DNA from: Sphingobium sp.
GTDB taxonomy: Bacteria; Pseudomonadota; Alphaproteobacteria; Sphingomonadales; Sphingomonadaceae
Length of the DNA: 63,928 bases
NCBI GenBank assembly: GCA_020446425.1
Contig: JAGRES010000001.1
Span: 1-63,928, forward strand
Direction of reading: 5' to 3'
Shown piece by piece: positions 36,853 through 46,221 of this stretch. Positions within the stretch are counted from its first letter, which is position 1, and each line of letters starts with the position of its first letter. The notes under the pieces were generated by a model. The model had not been told where the DNA came from, searched no databases, and saw nothing but the letters and a program-made list of their open reading frames with translations. The position numbers and the translations under genes are program-made.

Positions 36853-38148
36853 ATGCATGATATTCGCTCTATACGGGAAAACCCCGATGCCTTCGACGCA
36901 GCCCTCGCCAAACGCGGCGCGGAGCCGCAAAGCGCCGAGATATTGAAGCTGGACGAAGCACGCCGCGCACTCGCAACCGAGCTGCAACAGGGCCTCGCCA
37001 AGCGTAACGAGGCCAGCAAGGCGATCGGTCAGGCGATGGCGGCCAAGGATATGGACAAGGCCGAGGCGCTGAAAGCCGAAGTGGCGGCGCTCAAGGAGAG
37101 CCTGCCCGCGCTGGAAGAAAAGGAGAAGGAAGTCGGAGCGGAGCTGGAAGCGCTGCTTGCCGCCATTCCCAACCTGCCCGCAGATGATGTGCCGGCGGGT
37201 GCGGACGAGGAAGCGAATGTCGAGATCAGCCGCTGGGGCACACCCTGTGCTTTCGAGTTCGAACCGCAGGATCATGCCGATTTCGGACCTGCGCTAGGGC
37301 TCGATTTCGAGGCGGCAGCGGCGATGTCCGGCGCACGCTTCGCAGCACTGCGCGGCGGCATGGCGCGGCTGCACCGCGCGCTGGCGCAGTTCATGCTGAA
37401 CACACAAACCGGCGGCGCTAATGAAGGTGGTGGGGGCTATGAAGAGGTCAACCCGCCGCTGCTGGTGCGCGACCAGACGCTCTATGGCACCGGGCAGCTT
37501 CCCAAGTTTGCCGAGGATCTGTTCCAGACGACCGATGGCCGCTGGCTTATCCCTACCGCCGAGGTCTCTCTGACCAATCTCGTAAACGGACAGATCGTGC
37601 CCGACGTGCAATTGCCGCTGCGTTTCACTGCGCTGACGCCCTGTTTCCGCTCCGAGGCGGGGTCCGCCGGGCGCGATACGCGTGGCTATATCCGCCAGCA
37701 CCAGTTCGAGAAGGTCGAGCTGGTCGCCATCTGCCGCCCCGAAGAGAGCGAGGCGGAGCATGAGCGCATGGTGAAAGCCGCAGAGGGGATATTGGAGGCG
37801 CTGAACCTTCCCTATCGCAAGATGCTGCTGTGCACTGGCGACATGGGCTTCGGCGCACGCAAGACATTCGACCTAGAGGTGTGGCTGCCGAGCCAGAACA
37901 CCTATCGCGAGATCAGCTCCATCTCCAACTGCGGCGATTTTCAGGCGCGGCGCATGAACGCCCGCTATAAGCCCGAGGGCGAGAAGAATACGCGCTTCCT
38001 GCACACGCTCAATGGCTCCGGTCTTGCTGTCGGACGCACGCTCGTCGCCGTGCTCGAAAACTGTCAGCAGGCGGACGGCAGCGTTCTCATCCCCGAAATA
38101 TTGCATCCCTATATGGGCGGCCTCACGAAACTGGAGCCGGTCCGATAA
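36853..38148 (+). CDS. serS: Seryl-tRNA synthetase
   Basis: 431 residues. The N-terminal long antiparallel coiled coil (about 30-105) reaches the tRNA-Ser variable arm. The class II catalytic core has motif 2 ([21 protein letters not shown]) and motif 3 ([17 protein letters not shown]). It charges tRNA-Ser and tRNA-Sec with serine. The surE start overlaps its stop codon (TAATG), a conserved serS-surE arrangement in this group. Confidence 0.97.
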   Translation: MHDIRSIRENPDAFDAALAKRGAEPQSAEILKLDEARRALATELQQGLAKRNEASKAIGQAMAAKDMDKAEALKAEVAALKESLPALEEKEKEVGAELEALLAAIPNLPADDVPAGADEEANVEISRWGTPCAFEFEPQDHADFGPALGLDFEAAAAMSGARFAALRGGMARLHRALAQFMLNTQTGGANEGGGGYEEVNPPLLVRDQTLYGTGQLPKFAEDLFQTTDGRWLIPTAEVSLTNLVNGQIVPDVQLPLRFTALTPCFRSEAGSAGRDTRGYIRQHQFEKVELVAICRPEESEAEHERMVKAAEGILEALNLPYRKMLLCTGDMGFGARKTFDLEVWLPSQNTYREISSISNCGDFQARRMNARYKPEGEKNTRFLHTLNGSGLAVGRTLVAVLENCQQADGSVLIPEILHPYMGGLTKLEPVR

Positions 38149-38912
38149 TGCGCATTTTGCTGACCAATGACGACGGCGTGCACGCCCCAGGCCTCAAGGT
38201 ACTGGAAAAGATCGCGCGCGCCATTTCCGACGATATATGGATCGTCGCGCCTTCCGAAGAGCAATCCGGCGCGGGGCACAGCCTTACCCTCACCCGCCCG
38301 CTGCGCCTGCGTAAACATGGCGAGCAGCATTTCAGCGTTACGGGCACCCCGACCGACAGCGTGATGATGGCGATCAGCCATCTGATGAAGGATTGCCCGC
38401 CCGACCTCGTACTCTCCGGCGTCAATCGCGGCGCCAACCTGGCCGAACATGTTACCTATTCGGGCACCGTTTCTGCCGCGATGGAAGGCGCGATATCGGG
38501 CATTCCGTCCATCGCGTTGAGCCAGGTCTATTCCAAGGAAGGCATGGCCGACGAAGTCCCCTTCGCCTGCGCCGAGGCCTGGGGCGAGCGCGTGATCCGC
38601 AAGCTGATCGACGTCGAGCTGGGCCATCGCAAGCTCATCAACGTCAATTTCCCGGCCATTTCACCCGGTGAAGTCAAAGGCGTGCGTGTCGGACGGCAGG
38701 GCTTTCACGATGTCGACATGACCAAAGTTATTCCCGGCAAGGACCCGCGCGGATACAGCTATTACTGGTTCGGACTGGACACCACCGGCGCGCAGGCGCC
38801 CGAAGGCACCGACCTGGCGGCGATCCGCGACGATTATATCAGTGTCACGCCGCTGCATTTCGACCTGACCCATGATGGGTCCATGACCGCGCTGTCAGAG
38901 GTTTTCGACTAG
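38148..38912 (+). CDS. surE: 5'/3'-nucleotidase SurE
   Basis: 254 residues. The metal-binding TNDDG near the N-terminus (Asp8, Asp9), SEEQSGAGHS and SGVNRGANL are all intact. It dephosphorylates nucleoside monophosphates and supports stationary-phase survival. It is translationally coupled to serS; usually pcm or nlpD follows, but here a K+ channel gene starts 3 bp after the stop codon. Confidence 0.95.
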   Translation: MRILLTNDDGVHAPGLKVLEKIARAISDDIWIVAPSEEQSGAGHSLTLTRPLRLRKHGEQHFSVTGTPTDSVMMAISHLMKDCPPDLVLSGVNRGANLAEHVTYSGTVSAAMEGAISGIPSIALSQVYSKEGMADEVPFACAEAWGERVIRKLIDVELGHRKLINVNFPAISPGEVKGVRVGRQGFHDVDMTKVIPGKDPRGYSYYWFGLDTTGAQAPEGTDLAAIRDDYISVTPLHFDLTHDGSMTALSEVFD

Positions 38913-38915
38913 GCG

Positions 38916-39965
38916 ATGCGGATAGCGACCGGCCCCCAGAAGCAGGATGTTTCCCATTTTCTGAGGCGCCGTTCCTCCCTGCCCGTCTGGGCAGACCTGG
39001 TCTGGCGGCTGGGCCTGATACTGACGCTGATCGCCATTGTCCTGCTGGTCCACTGGATGCACCGCGCCGGGCTGCGCGATACGCTTGACGGCCATATCAG
39101 CTTCATCGACGTCCTCTATTTCACGACCGTGACGGTAACGACCGTCGGCTATGGCGATATTGTGCCGATCAGTCCGCAGGCGCGGCTGTTTGAAACCTTC
39201 GTGGTGACGCCGATCCGCCTGTTCGTCTGGCTGATCTTTCTCGGCACGGCCTATAGTTTCTTCCTCCGCAAATCAGTGTACAGGTGGCGCATGGCACGCA
39301 TTCAGAAGGCCCTTCAGGATCATATCGTCGTGTGCGGTTTCGGCGTCAGCGGCAGCGAAGCCGTGCGCGAAATGATCGAACGCGGCGCCAACCCGGAGGA
39401 GATCGTCGTCATCGATGGCTCCGAAGACCGCCTCGCATCGGCCGAGGCGCTGGGCTGCAACGTGATGGGCGGCGATGCGACACGCGACAGCACGCTTTCT
39501 GACGCGCAGATCGGCCGGGCACGCTCCGTGCTGGTATCGGCGGGCCGCGATGACACGTCTATCCTGATCACGCTGACCGTGCGGCACCTCTCGCCTGAAG
39601 TGCCGATCAGCATCGTCGTGCGCAACGAAGATAACGAAATGCTGGCGCGGCAGGCGGGCGCGACCACCGTCATCAACCCAGTGAGCTTTACCGGCCTGTT
39701 GCTCGCGGGTAGCGACCATGGCCCGCACATCGCGGAATATATCGCCGATCTGGCGGCATCCGCCGGGCGCGTCCACCTCAACGAACGCGCTGTCGCACCG
39801 GAAGAAGTGGGCAAGCCGCTCTCGGCCATATCCACTGGCCTTGGCGTACGCGTCTATCGCGAAGATACGGTCATCGGGTTCTATGATGAAGCCGCGCAAT
39901 CCCTGCAAACCGGCGATACGATCATCGAAATCGTGCACAACGGTCATAAGGAAAAGGCGCATTGA
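38916..39965 (+). CDS. Two-TM potassium channel with RCK/TrkA domain
   Basis: 349 residues. TM1 (about 29-50), a pore loop with the K+ selectivity filter TVGYGD (76-81), and TM2 (about 92-112), followed by a cytoplasmic Rossmann-fold TrkA-N domain (HIVVCGFGVSGSEAVREM, about 129-250) and a TrkA-C-like end. It is a ligand-gated K+ channel of the MthK/Kch type. The gap to surE is three bases, so it is in the serS-surE transcript. Confidence 0.92.
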   Translation: MRIATGPQKQDVSHFLRRRSSLPVWADLVWRLGLILTLIAIVLLVHWMHRAGLRDTLDGHISFIDVLYFTTVTVTTVGYGDIVPISPQARLFETFVVTPIRLFVWLIFLGTAYSFFLRKSVYRWRMARIQKALQDHIVVCGFGVSGSEAVREMIERGANPEEIVVIDGSEDRLASAEALGCNVMGGDATRDSTLSDAQIGRARSVLVSAGRDDTSILITLTVRHLSPEVPISIVVRNEDNEMLARQAGATTVINPVSFTGLLLAGSDHGPHIAEYIADLAASAGRVHLNERAVAPEEVGKPLSAISTGLGVRVYREDTVIGFYDEAAQSLQTGDTIIEIVHNGHKEKAH

Positions 39966-40039
39966 ATATTTTCAGTTCGCCCAACCCATAATCACATGAC
40001 GTGACAGCGGCCCGATAAGCGCCTATGGGCGCTGCGGTT

Positions 40040-41404
40040 ATGGCAACGAAATTCCCTCCCGCCCCCAAAGTCGGCATGGTCTCGCTGGGCTGCCCCAAGG
40101 CGCTGGTCGACAGCGAGCGCATCCTCACCAAGCTGCGCTCAGACGGCTATCAGATGTCGCCCGATTATGACGGGGCGGATGTGGTGCTGGTCAACACCTG
40201 CGGTTTCCTGGACAGCGCGAAGGAAGAGAGCCTGGAAGCCATTGGCGAGGCGATTGCCGAAAATGGCCGTGTTATCGTGACCGGGTGCATGGGCAACGAG
40301 GCGGAGCTGATCCGCGAGCGCTTCCCGCAGGTGCTCGCCGTCACTGGCGCGCATCAATATGAGGATGTGGTCAATGCGGTGCACGAAGCGTCACCGCCAG
40401 TGCCTAACGCCTATGTCGATCTGGTGCCCGAGGGCGGCCTCAAGCTGACCCCGCGCCATTACAGCTATCTGAAAATCTCGGAAGGCTGCAACCATCGCTG
40501 CGCCTTCTGCATCATCCCGAGCCTGCGCGGCGACCTTGCCAGCCGCCGGATCGACGCCGTGCTGCGCGAAGCGGAGAAACTGGTCGCAGCGGGCACAAAG
40601 GAACTGCTGGTCATCAGCCAGGACACCTCGGCCTATGGCGTCGATGTACGCCATGAAACGCGTACATGGCACGGCCGCGAAGTACGCACCCATATGACCG
40701 ACCTTGCCGAAGCATTGGGCGATCTGGGTGTCTGGACGCGCCTCCATTATGTCTACCCCTACCCCCATGTCGATCAGGTCATACCGCTGATGGCAGATGG
40801 CAAGCTAACACCTTATCTCGACATTCCGTTCCAGCATGCCGCGCCATCGGTTCTGAAAGCCATGAAGCGCCCGGCCAACGAGGCGAAAGTGCTGGAGCGC
40901 ATCCGCAACTGGCGCGAGATCTGCCCCGATATCGCCATCCGCTCCAGCTTCGTCGTCGGCTTCCCCGGTGAGACGGAAGCGGATTTCGAATATCTGCTCG
41001 ACTGGCTGGAAGAAGCGCAGCTCGACCGTGTCGGCGCGTTCCGCTTTGAGCCGGTCGAAGGTGCGGCGGCCAACGCCCTGCCCGACCCGGTGCCCGAAGC
41101 GGTGAAGGAAGAACGCTACGCACGGATCATGGAGAAAACCGCCGCCATTTCCGCCGCGAAATTGCAGGCGAAGATAGGCCGCACGCTGCCGGTCATCATC
41201 GACGAGGTGGGCGAAGCGGACGAAGACGGCAGCACCGGCGCGACTGCGCGATCACAGGCCGATGCGCCGGAGATCGACGGCAATGTCTTCCTGCGTGACG
41301 TGCAGGATGCGCACCCCGCCCTAAAGCCCGGCGATATCATCGACGTGACGATCGAGGATGCCGACGAGCATGATCTTTACGGCGTGCCGAACCAGCCTTT
41401 GTAA
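40040..41404 (+). CDS. rimO: Ribosomal protein uS12 methylthiotransferase RimO
   Basis: 454 residues from the chosen start. The N-terminal UPF0004 domain ([34 protein letters not shown]) holds three cysteines for one Fe-S cluster. The radical-SAM core carries CNHRCAFC (CxxxCxxC), and a TRAM domain ends the protein. It adds a methylthio group to an aspartate of S12. An ATG 15 bp upstream (40025) is also possible; neither start has a strong ribosome site. The last 28 bp overlap the convergent, broken lipoprotein gene. Confidence 0.94.
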   Translation: MATKFPPAPKVGMVSLGCPKALVDSERILTKLRSDGYQMSPDYDGADVVLVNTCGFLDSAKEESLEAIGEAIAENGRVIVTGCMGNEAELIRERFPQVLAVTGAHQYEDVVNAVHEASPPVPNAYVDLVPEGGLKLTPRHYSYLKISEGCNHRCAFCIIPSLRGDLASRRIDAVLREAEKLVAAGTKELLVISQDTSAYGVDVRHETRTWHGREVRTHMTDLAEALGDLGVWTRLHYVYPYPHVDQVIPLMADGKLTPYLDIPFQHAAPSVLKAMKRPANEAKVLERIRNWREICPDIAIRSSFVVGFPGETEADFEYLLDWLEEAQLDRVGAFRFEPVEGAAANALPDPVPEAVKEERYARIMEKTAAISAAKLQAKIGRTLPVIIDEVGEADEDGSTGATARSQADAPEIDGNVFLRDVQDAHPALKPGDIIDVTIEDADEHDLYGVPNQPL

Positions 41405-42197
41405 GCCGGTTTGACCGCAGCCATGAGATCGGCCTCGACGGGCAGCTCTATTTCATAGCTGCCCTCTGAATATGGCCCTGCATTATAAGGGCCGATGACA
41501 ACACGCAGCGCATCGAAAGCCTTGCCGCCTTTTGATACCGGAATAATCTCGCCATCGGTGATGGCAATACATTGGTCAAACTCGCTGATCGTGCCGTTCA
41601 GTTTGGCATTGCCGCCGCGTTTTTCGGCTCGCTGCACATCAAGTTCCTTGCAGAAAGCATCGCCCACCAGGCCCTCCAGCGCGGCGGTATCGAGCACATC
41701 CTTGATCGCCAGCCGCTTGCCAGCCGCTTGCCAGCCGCCTTGTCCCATATCATCGACACAGTGAACGGCATGCCGTGCGCGCCGCCGGTATATTCATATC
41801 CCTGCGCCTCCATCACCAGCGCCCGGGGCGTGTCGGCAACGGTGACCCAGTTCTGCTGATAGCTATAGCCGCTAAAGGGAAAATCGTTCGCCCTGGCGTC
41901 CTTTTGCGCTTCCTCAGCCATGTTGCGCCATTTGGCATATTGATCGTCATTGTGGGATTGCAGCCACTGGTTCAGAGGCGCGATGGCGGCAGCGGCCGAC
42001 GGCCAGCGATATTCATAGTCCAGCGCCTCGTCCTTGCGCTCGGTAACGACATCCTCGGCGGCAGGCGCAATTTCCTGTGGAGCAACTGCGTTTGCGGCGG
42101 CGGTAGTATTGTTTTCCTGTATCCGCTGCTCGTCTCCGCCGGAACATCCCGCCAGAATGAGCATATAGGCCCAAATCGGGGTCGCGACATATCGCAT
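41377..42197 (-). pseudogene. Frameshifted lipoprotein gene, DUF4163/DUF3298 (PdaC/RsiV type)
   Basis: The N-terminal part has a lipobox (LILAGCSGG) after AAGGAG and ATG at 42197, then a DUF4163-like domain up to GGAHGMPFTVSMIWDKAAGKRLA. From there the matching continuation (IKDVLDTAALEGLVGDAF through the end at 41377, RsiV-like DUF3298) is in another frame. The switch falls in a tandem array of an 11-bp unit at 41711-41743. Removing one unit restores a single frame of about 269 codons reading AAGKRLAIKD. The frame shift of 2 equals 11 modulo 3, so the duplication explains it fully. The product would be a cell-envelope lipoprotein of unknown function. Confidence 0.85.
41711..41743. repeat. 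11-bp tandem duplication causing a frameshift
   Basis: The unit AGCCGCTTGCC occurs twice in full (41711-41721, 41722-41732), followed by a third, degenerate copy (AGCCGCCTTG). It lies inside the lipoprotein gene, and loss of one copy repairs the frame. Confidence 0.9.
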
Positions 42198-42288
42198 AGA
42201 CGGACTCCTTCTTTCATAACAGCGCCCAAACATCATAGCAGGCCGCAAGGCGCTTGCGGCGGCAAATCGCACAGCCTACATCACATCC

Positions 42289-43692
42289 ATGACAGAATAT
42301 GCCGAACTGCTGAAAGCAGATACAGGGCAAAGCGCCCGCTCCATCCATATCGTCGATGACAAGAGCCATGAGGAATGGTTGTCTGCCCAGCCAGACCGCA
42401 CTCGGGGGGCCTTAAAGGCGCAGGCGTTCAAGCCGAAAGCGCATATGTCGGCGATCATCCCCGGCGAGCAGGCCGATGAGTGGACCGTGGTGGCAGGGGT
42501 TGCGGATAGTGCTAAGCTGACCAGCTGGTGCCTCGCCAAACTGGCGGAAACTTTACCGGAAGGTGCCTATCGCATCGTGAATTGCGATGATCTGGGCCGC
42601 GCGGCGCTGGGCTGGCTGACGGCGCAATATCGTTTCGACCGCTATCGCTCGAAAAAGGATGAAAACGGCACCGGCCCGCGCATATTGCTGACGAAAGACG
42701 CGGCGCGCATCGACGCCGCCATCCGCCAGGCACAGGCGACGCATCTGGTACGCGATCTAGTCAACACGCCTACCGCCGATATGGGCCCGCCGGACCTTGA
42801 AAAAGCGGCAGAGGGCATTGCCAAGCGGCATGACGCCACTCTCACCGTCACGCGCGGCGACGCACTGGAACATGGCTATCCGATGATCCACGCAGTGGGC
42901 CGCGCGGCGAGCCGCGAGTTCGCACCGCGCCTGATCGAAATGGAATGGGGCGACCCCGCTCATCCGCGCGTCGCCATTGTCGGCAAGGGCGTGTGCTTTG
43001 ACAGCGGCGGTCTGGATATCAAGCCATCCTCGGCCATGCGCCTGATGAAAAAGGATATGGGCGGCGCGGCACATGCGCTGGCCCTCGCTCAACTGGTGAT
43101 GGCGAACCGTCTGCCGGTGCGGCTGCACCTGCTGGTTCCAGCCGTAGAGAACGCGATAGCAGGCAATGCTTTCCGCCCCGGCGATGTCCTCTCCACCCGC
43201 AAGGGGTTGAGCGTCGAAATCGGCAATACGGACGCCGAAGGGCGGCTTGTATTGGGCGATGCGCTCACCAAGGCTGGAGAAGATGATCCCGAGCTGGTCA
43301 TTGATTTCGCGACCCTGACCGGTGCGGCGCGCGTCGCGCTGGGGCCAGACCTCCCTGCCCTGTTCGCCAATGACGACGATCTGGCGCATGAACTTTATGA
43401 GGCGGGCAAGGCGGTCGACGACCCCGTCTGGCAACTGCCGCTTTGGGCGCAATATGAGGACATGTTCAAATCCGATATTGCCGATATCGCCAATGCCGGT
43501 GAAGGCGGGTTCGGCGGAGCCATTACCGCCGCTCTGTTCCTGCAAAAATTCGCGCCTGAAAAGGCGAAGTGGGCGCATTTCGACACGTTCGCGTGGCGGC
43601 CCGGCCCCAAGCCGGGGCGCCCCAAGGGCGGCGAAGCGCTGGGCCTGCGCGCCGCCTTCGCCATGCTGGAAGCCCGTTACGGACGCAATTAG
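42289..43692 (+). CDS. Leucyl aminopeptidase family M17 protein
   Basis: 467 residues. The C-terminal catalytic domain has the M17 signature NTDAEGRLVLGDAL (metal ligands Asp and Glu) and VGKGVCFDSGGLDIKPSS with the catalytic Lys and Asp. It removes N-terminal residues from peptides with two divalent metals, in the cytoplasm. The N-terminal domain is divergent from PepA. It is followed closely by an NlpC/P60 peptidase gene, so the two may share a role in recycling of murein or other peptides. Confidence 0.92.
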   Translation: MTEYAELLKADTGQSARSIHIVDDKSHEEWLSAQPDRTRGALKAQAFKPKAHMSAIIPGEQADEWTVVAGVADSAKLTSWCLAKLAETLPEGAYRIVNCDDLGRAALGWLTAQYRFDRYRSKKDENGTGPRILLTKDAARIDAAIRQAQATHLVRDLVNTPTADMGPPDLEKAAEGIAKRHDATLTVTRGDALEHGYPMIHAVGRAASREFAPRLIEMEWGDPAHPRVAIVGKGVCFDSGGLDIKPSSAMRLMKKDMGGAAHALALAQLVMANRLPVRLHLLVPAVENAIAGNAFRPGDVLSTRKGLSVEIGNTDAEGRLVLGDALTKAGEDDPELVIDFATLTGAARVALGPDLPALFANDDDLAHELYEAGKAVDDPVWQLPLWAQYEDMFKSDIADIANAGEGGFGGAITAALFLQKFAPEKAKWAHFDTFAWRPGPKPGRPKGGEALGLRAAFAMLEARYGRN

Positions 43693-43740
43693 CCGTGGTC
43701 GGCACTTGACGATCCGCTCCATTCATCGCAGTGGGCAGCG

Positions 43741-44652
43741 ATGAACGCAGAAAATAAATCGCCGAGGCCGGGAGTGGGAAGCCGTATCAGCTTTCACCTC
43801 AATGGCCGGTCGATCTCGCTGGATCCGCGGGTCAATGCTGTGCGCGGCGATCTTGCCGATGTCAGCCTGGCCGGTGTGCTGTTCGCGCCGCATTATGCCA
43901 AGGCGCAGGCCATGCACTGTGTCGCCGACGCAGCCTTTCTGAGAGAGAGCGGTTCAGGCAATGCAGCGGCAGTATCGCAGCTGCTTTTCGGTGAAGTTTT
44001 TCATGTGCTGGATGTCACCGGCAACTGGGCATGGGGCTTTTGCGACCATGATGGCTATGTCGGCTATATCGAGCGCAGCGCCCTGACAGAGGGCGCACCT
44101 GCGGCTACGCACCGGGTTACAGCCCGCAGTGCGCCTATATTTGCAGAGGCGAATATCAAGTCACCGGTCACCGGTTCCCTGAGTGCGGGATCGCGCATCG
44201 CTGGCGAGGAAAATGACGGCTTCCTGATGACCGACAGAGGCGCATTACATTTGCGCCATGTGCTTGCCCTCGGCACCGACAAGCCCGACTGGGTGAAGGC
44301 GGCGGAGCGGCAGCTGGGCCAGCCCTATGTCTGGGGCGGGCGCGGCGCAAACGGCATTGATTGTTCGGGCCTTGTGCAGCTCGCGCTTGGGCAAGCGGGC
44401 GTGAAGGTGCCGCGCGATACGGACCTTCAGCGCGATGCGATTGGCGACCCCTTGGCGGACGATGCGCCGTTGCAGCGGGGCGACCTGATATTCTTCCCCG
44501 GCCATGTCGGCATCATGATGGACAGCAACAACATGCTGCACGCCAATGCCCATTGGATGAGCACGGTTATCGAGCCGCTCGCCGATGTCGTGGCGCGGCT
44601 GAAACCGGATCATGAACAGCCAATAGTGGCGCGGCGGCGGATCACCCTATGA
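43741..44652 (+). CDS. NlpC/P60 family cysteine peptidase with SH3 domains
   Basis: 303 residues. Two SH3-like parts (about 60-115 and 120-175) precede an NlpC/P60 domain with Cys208 in GANGIDCSGL, His255 in FPGHVGIMM and a third polar residue near 267. Family members cut gamma-D-glutamyl-meso-diaminopimelate bonds in murein peptides. There is no signal peptide, which suits a cytoplasmic muropeptide-recycling enzyme next to the M17 aminopeptidase. The start of argC overlaps its stop codon by four bases. Confidence 0.9.
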   Translation: MNAENKSPRPGVGSRISFHLNGRSISLDPRVNAVRGDLADVSLAGVLFAPHYAKAQAMHCVADAAFLRESGSGNAAAVSQLLFGEVFHVLDVTGNWAWGFCDHDGYVGYIERSALTEGAPAATHRVTARSAPIFAEANIKSPVTGSLSAGSRIAGEENDGFLMTDRGALHLRHVLALGTDKPDWVKAAERQLGQPYVWGGRGANGIDCSGLVQLALGQAGVKVPRDTDLQRDAIGDPLADDAPLQRGDLIFFPGHVGIMMDSNNMLHANAHWMSTVIEPLADVVARLKPDHEQPIVARRRITL

Positions 44653-45578
44653 CGCATCAGATTTTCATCGACGGCGCAGCAGGTACGACCGGCATTGAAA
44701 TTCGCGAACGGCTGGAGGGGCGGAGCGAATTCTCGCTGATCCTGCTCGACGACGCACAGCGCAAGGACGCAGGCGCGCGTAAACAGGCGATCAACGACGC
44801 CGATGCCGTGATATTGTGCCTGCCTGATGACGCCGCGCGCGAGGCGGTATCGCTGATCGACAATGATCGCACGAAAGTGATCGACGCATCGACCGCGCAC
44901 CGCGTCGCGGATGGCTGGACCTATGGCTTTCCCGAACTGGTCGGCAGGGATGTTGTTGCCGCGTCGAAACGGGTGAGCAATCCCGGTTGCTATCCTACGG
45001 GCTTCCTCGCGCTTGTGGCGCCGCTGGTGCGCGCCGGGATCATCCCCGCCGACTGGCCGCTCAGCATCAATGCCACATCGGGCTATTCCGGCGGCGGCAA
45101 GGCGATGATCGCAGAATTCGAGGGGGATACCGGTCGCCCGACCGCCTGGCGCGCCTATGGCCTCAGCCTCGCGCACAAGCATATCCCGGAAATGACTCGA
45201 CATGCTGGCCTGAAGCACGCGCCGATATTCGCACCTGCGGTCGCGGATACGCTGCGCGGCATGATTGTCGAAGTACCGTTGCCGCTGGCGGCGATACCCG
45301 GCACGCCGTCCGCCGCCGCGATCAGCGAGGCGCTGGCCAAGGCCTATGACGGGTCGAAACTCGTGCGGTTTGTTGAAAGCTATGAGGCACCGACCATGCC
45401 GCTTGAGCGGTGTGCGGAAACGGACGGCATGGACCTGTTCGTCTTCGCAAGCCCCAACGGCGCGCAGGCGCGTCTCGTCGCCGCCCTCGACAATCTCGGC
45501 AAGGGCGCGTCGGGTGCTGCGGTACAGAACCTCAATCTGCTATGCGGTCTGGATGAAACGGCGGGGCTAAAGCTTTAG
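44649..45578 (+). CDS. argC: N-acetyl-gamma-glutamyl-phosphate reductase, short type
   Basis: 309 residues, the short (type 2) class of ArgC. The NADP loop reads IDGAAGTTGIEIRERL, and the catalytic Cys114 sits in SNPGCYPTGF. It performs the third step of arginine synthesis in the cytoplasm. The ATGA overlap with the peptidase gene couples their translation. No other arg genes are in the window. Confidence 0.94.
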   Translation: MTHQIFIDGAAGTTGIEIRERLEGRSEFSLILLDDAQRKDAGARKQAINDADAVILCLPDDAAREAVSLIDNDRTKVIDASTAHRVADGWTYGFPELVGRDVVAASKRVSNPGCYPTGFLALVAPLVRAGIIPADWPLSINATSGYSGGGKAMIAEFEGDTGRPTAWRAYGLSLAHKHIPEMTRHAGLKHAPIFAPAVADTLRGMIVEVPLPLAAIPGTPSAAAISEALAKAYDGSKLVRFVESYEAPTMPLERCAETDGMDLFVFASPNGAQARLVAALDNLGKGASGAAVQNLNLLCGLDETAGLKL

Positions 45579-45594
45579 CATCCCCTGCCGTACA

Positions 45595-45804
45595 TCAATG
45601 TACGGTGCCGACGGGCTGCTCGATCGACATCAGAACGATCAGGCGCTCAACCTGGCGCCAGCGGCAAAAATGAATGTGATTACCCAGATCACGGCTGCGG
45701 TCCGCACGCGACGCGGCTTCAAAGCTGGCATTGTCGCCGAAAAGCTGAATGAGTTCAGCTGCGTCGTCAAAGCTCTTGCGATCCCCGAGATATGGTATTT
45801 GCAT
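45595..45804 (-). CDS. Small conserved hypothetical protein
   Basis: 69 residues starting MQIPYLGDRKSFDDAAEL, with GGGA before the ATG. The compact motif SRDLGNHIHFCRWRQVERL gives it the look of a real, conserved sphingomonad protein. It has no membrane segment or recognisable domain, and function is unknown. It converges with argC. Confidence 0.65.
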   Translation of the reverse strand: MQIPYLGDRKSFDDAAELIQLFGDNASFEAASRADRSRDLGNHIHFCRWRQVERLIVLMSIEQPVGTVH

Positions 45805-45962
45805 GATTTCCCGCTTATTATTTCGATTGTCCCTTTCTATCTTCAACCCGCGTGCCAAAAATTGCCGGTAACGGGTTTCCCGGTGTCACAAAGGTCAACA
45901 GGAAATTAGGCAAATGCCGTTTTGGGACAATTGTCTACTGGCGGTACAGTCCGTGTCCCGAT

Positions 45963-46187
45963 ATGACGCACGGCATGACAGACGATGATTTGCAGCCGAA
46001 AGGCGTACCGGAACATACAGCGCCCAAGGCAACTTCTTCCGCAGGCGGCGTTTTTATCGCATTGTTCACCCTTGCCGGCACAATTGCCGGCGGTTTCATG
46101 GGGCAGCCCAGCATTGGCCTGCTGGCCGGGCTGGCCTTGGGCGTCGCCATCGCCATCACTATATGGCTGAAGGACAGAGCGCGCTGA
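45963..46187 (+). CDS. Small two-helix membrane protein
   Basis: 74 residues from the ATG at 45963 (MTHGMTDDDLQPKGV); a second ATG at 45975 is possible. The N-terminal half is polar, followed by two hydrophobic helices (GGVFIALFTLAGTIAGGFMG and GLLAGLALGVAIAITIWL) joined by a short turn. No family recognised. The sugar dehydrogenase gene follows 34 bp downstream and could be co-transcribed. Confidence 0.6.
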   Translation: MTHGMTDDDLQPKGVPEHTAPKATSSAGGVFIALFTLAGTIAGGFMGQPSIGLLAGLALGVAIAITIWLKDRAR

Positions 46188-46221
46188 GCCGCGCGCCCAT
46201 GAACCAAAATAGGGAATAACG

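Noticed and set aside
36766-37275. Upstream extension of the host-attachment protein frame
   Set aside because: It is antisense to serS. The family-like sequence begins at the ATG at 36765, which has an AAGGAG site.
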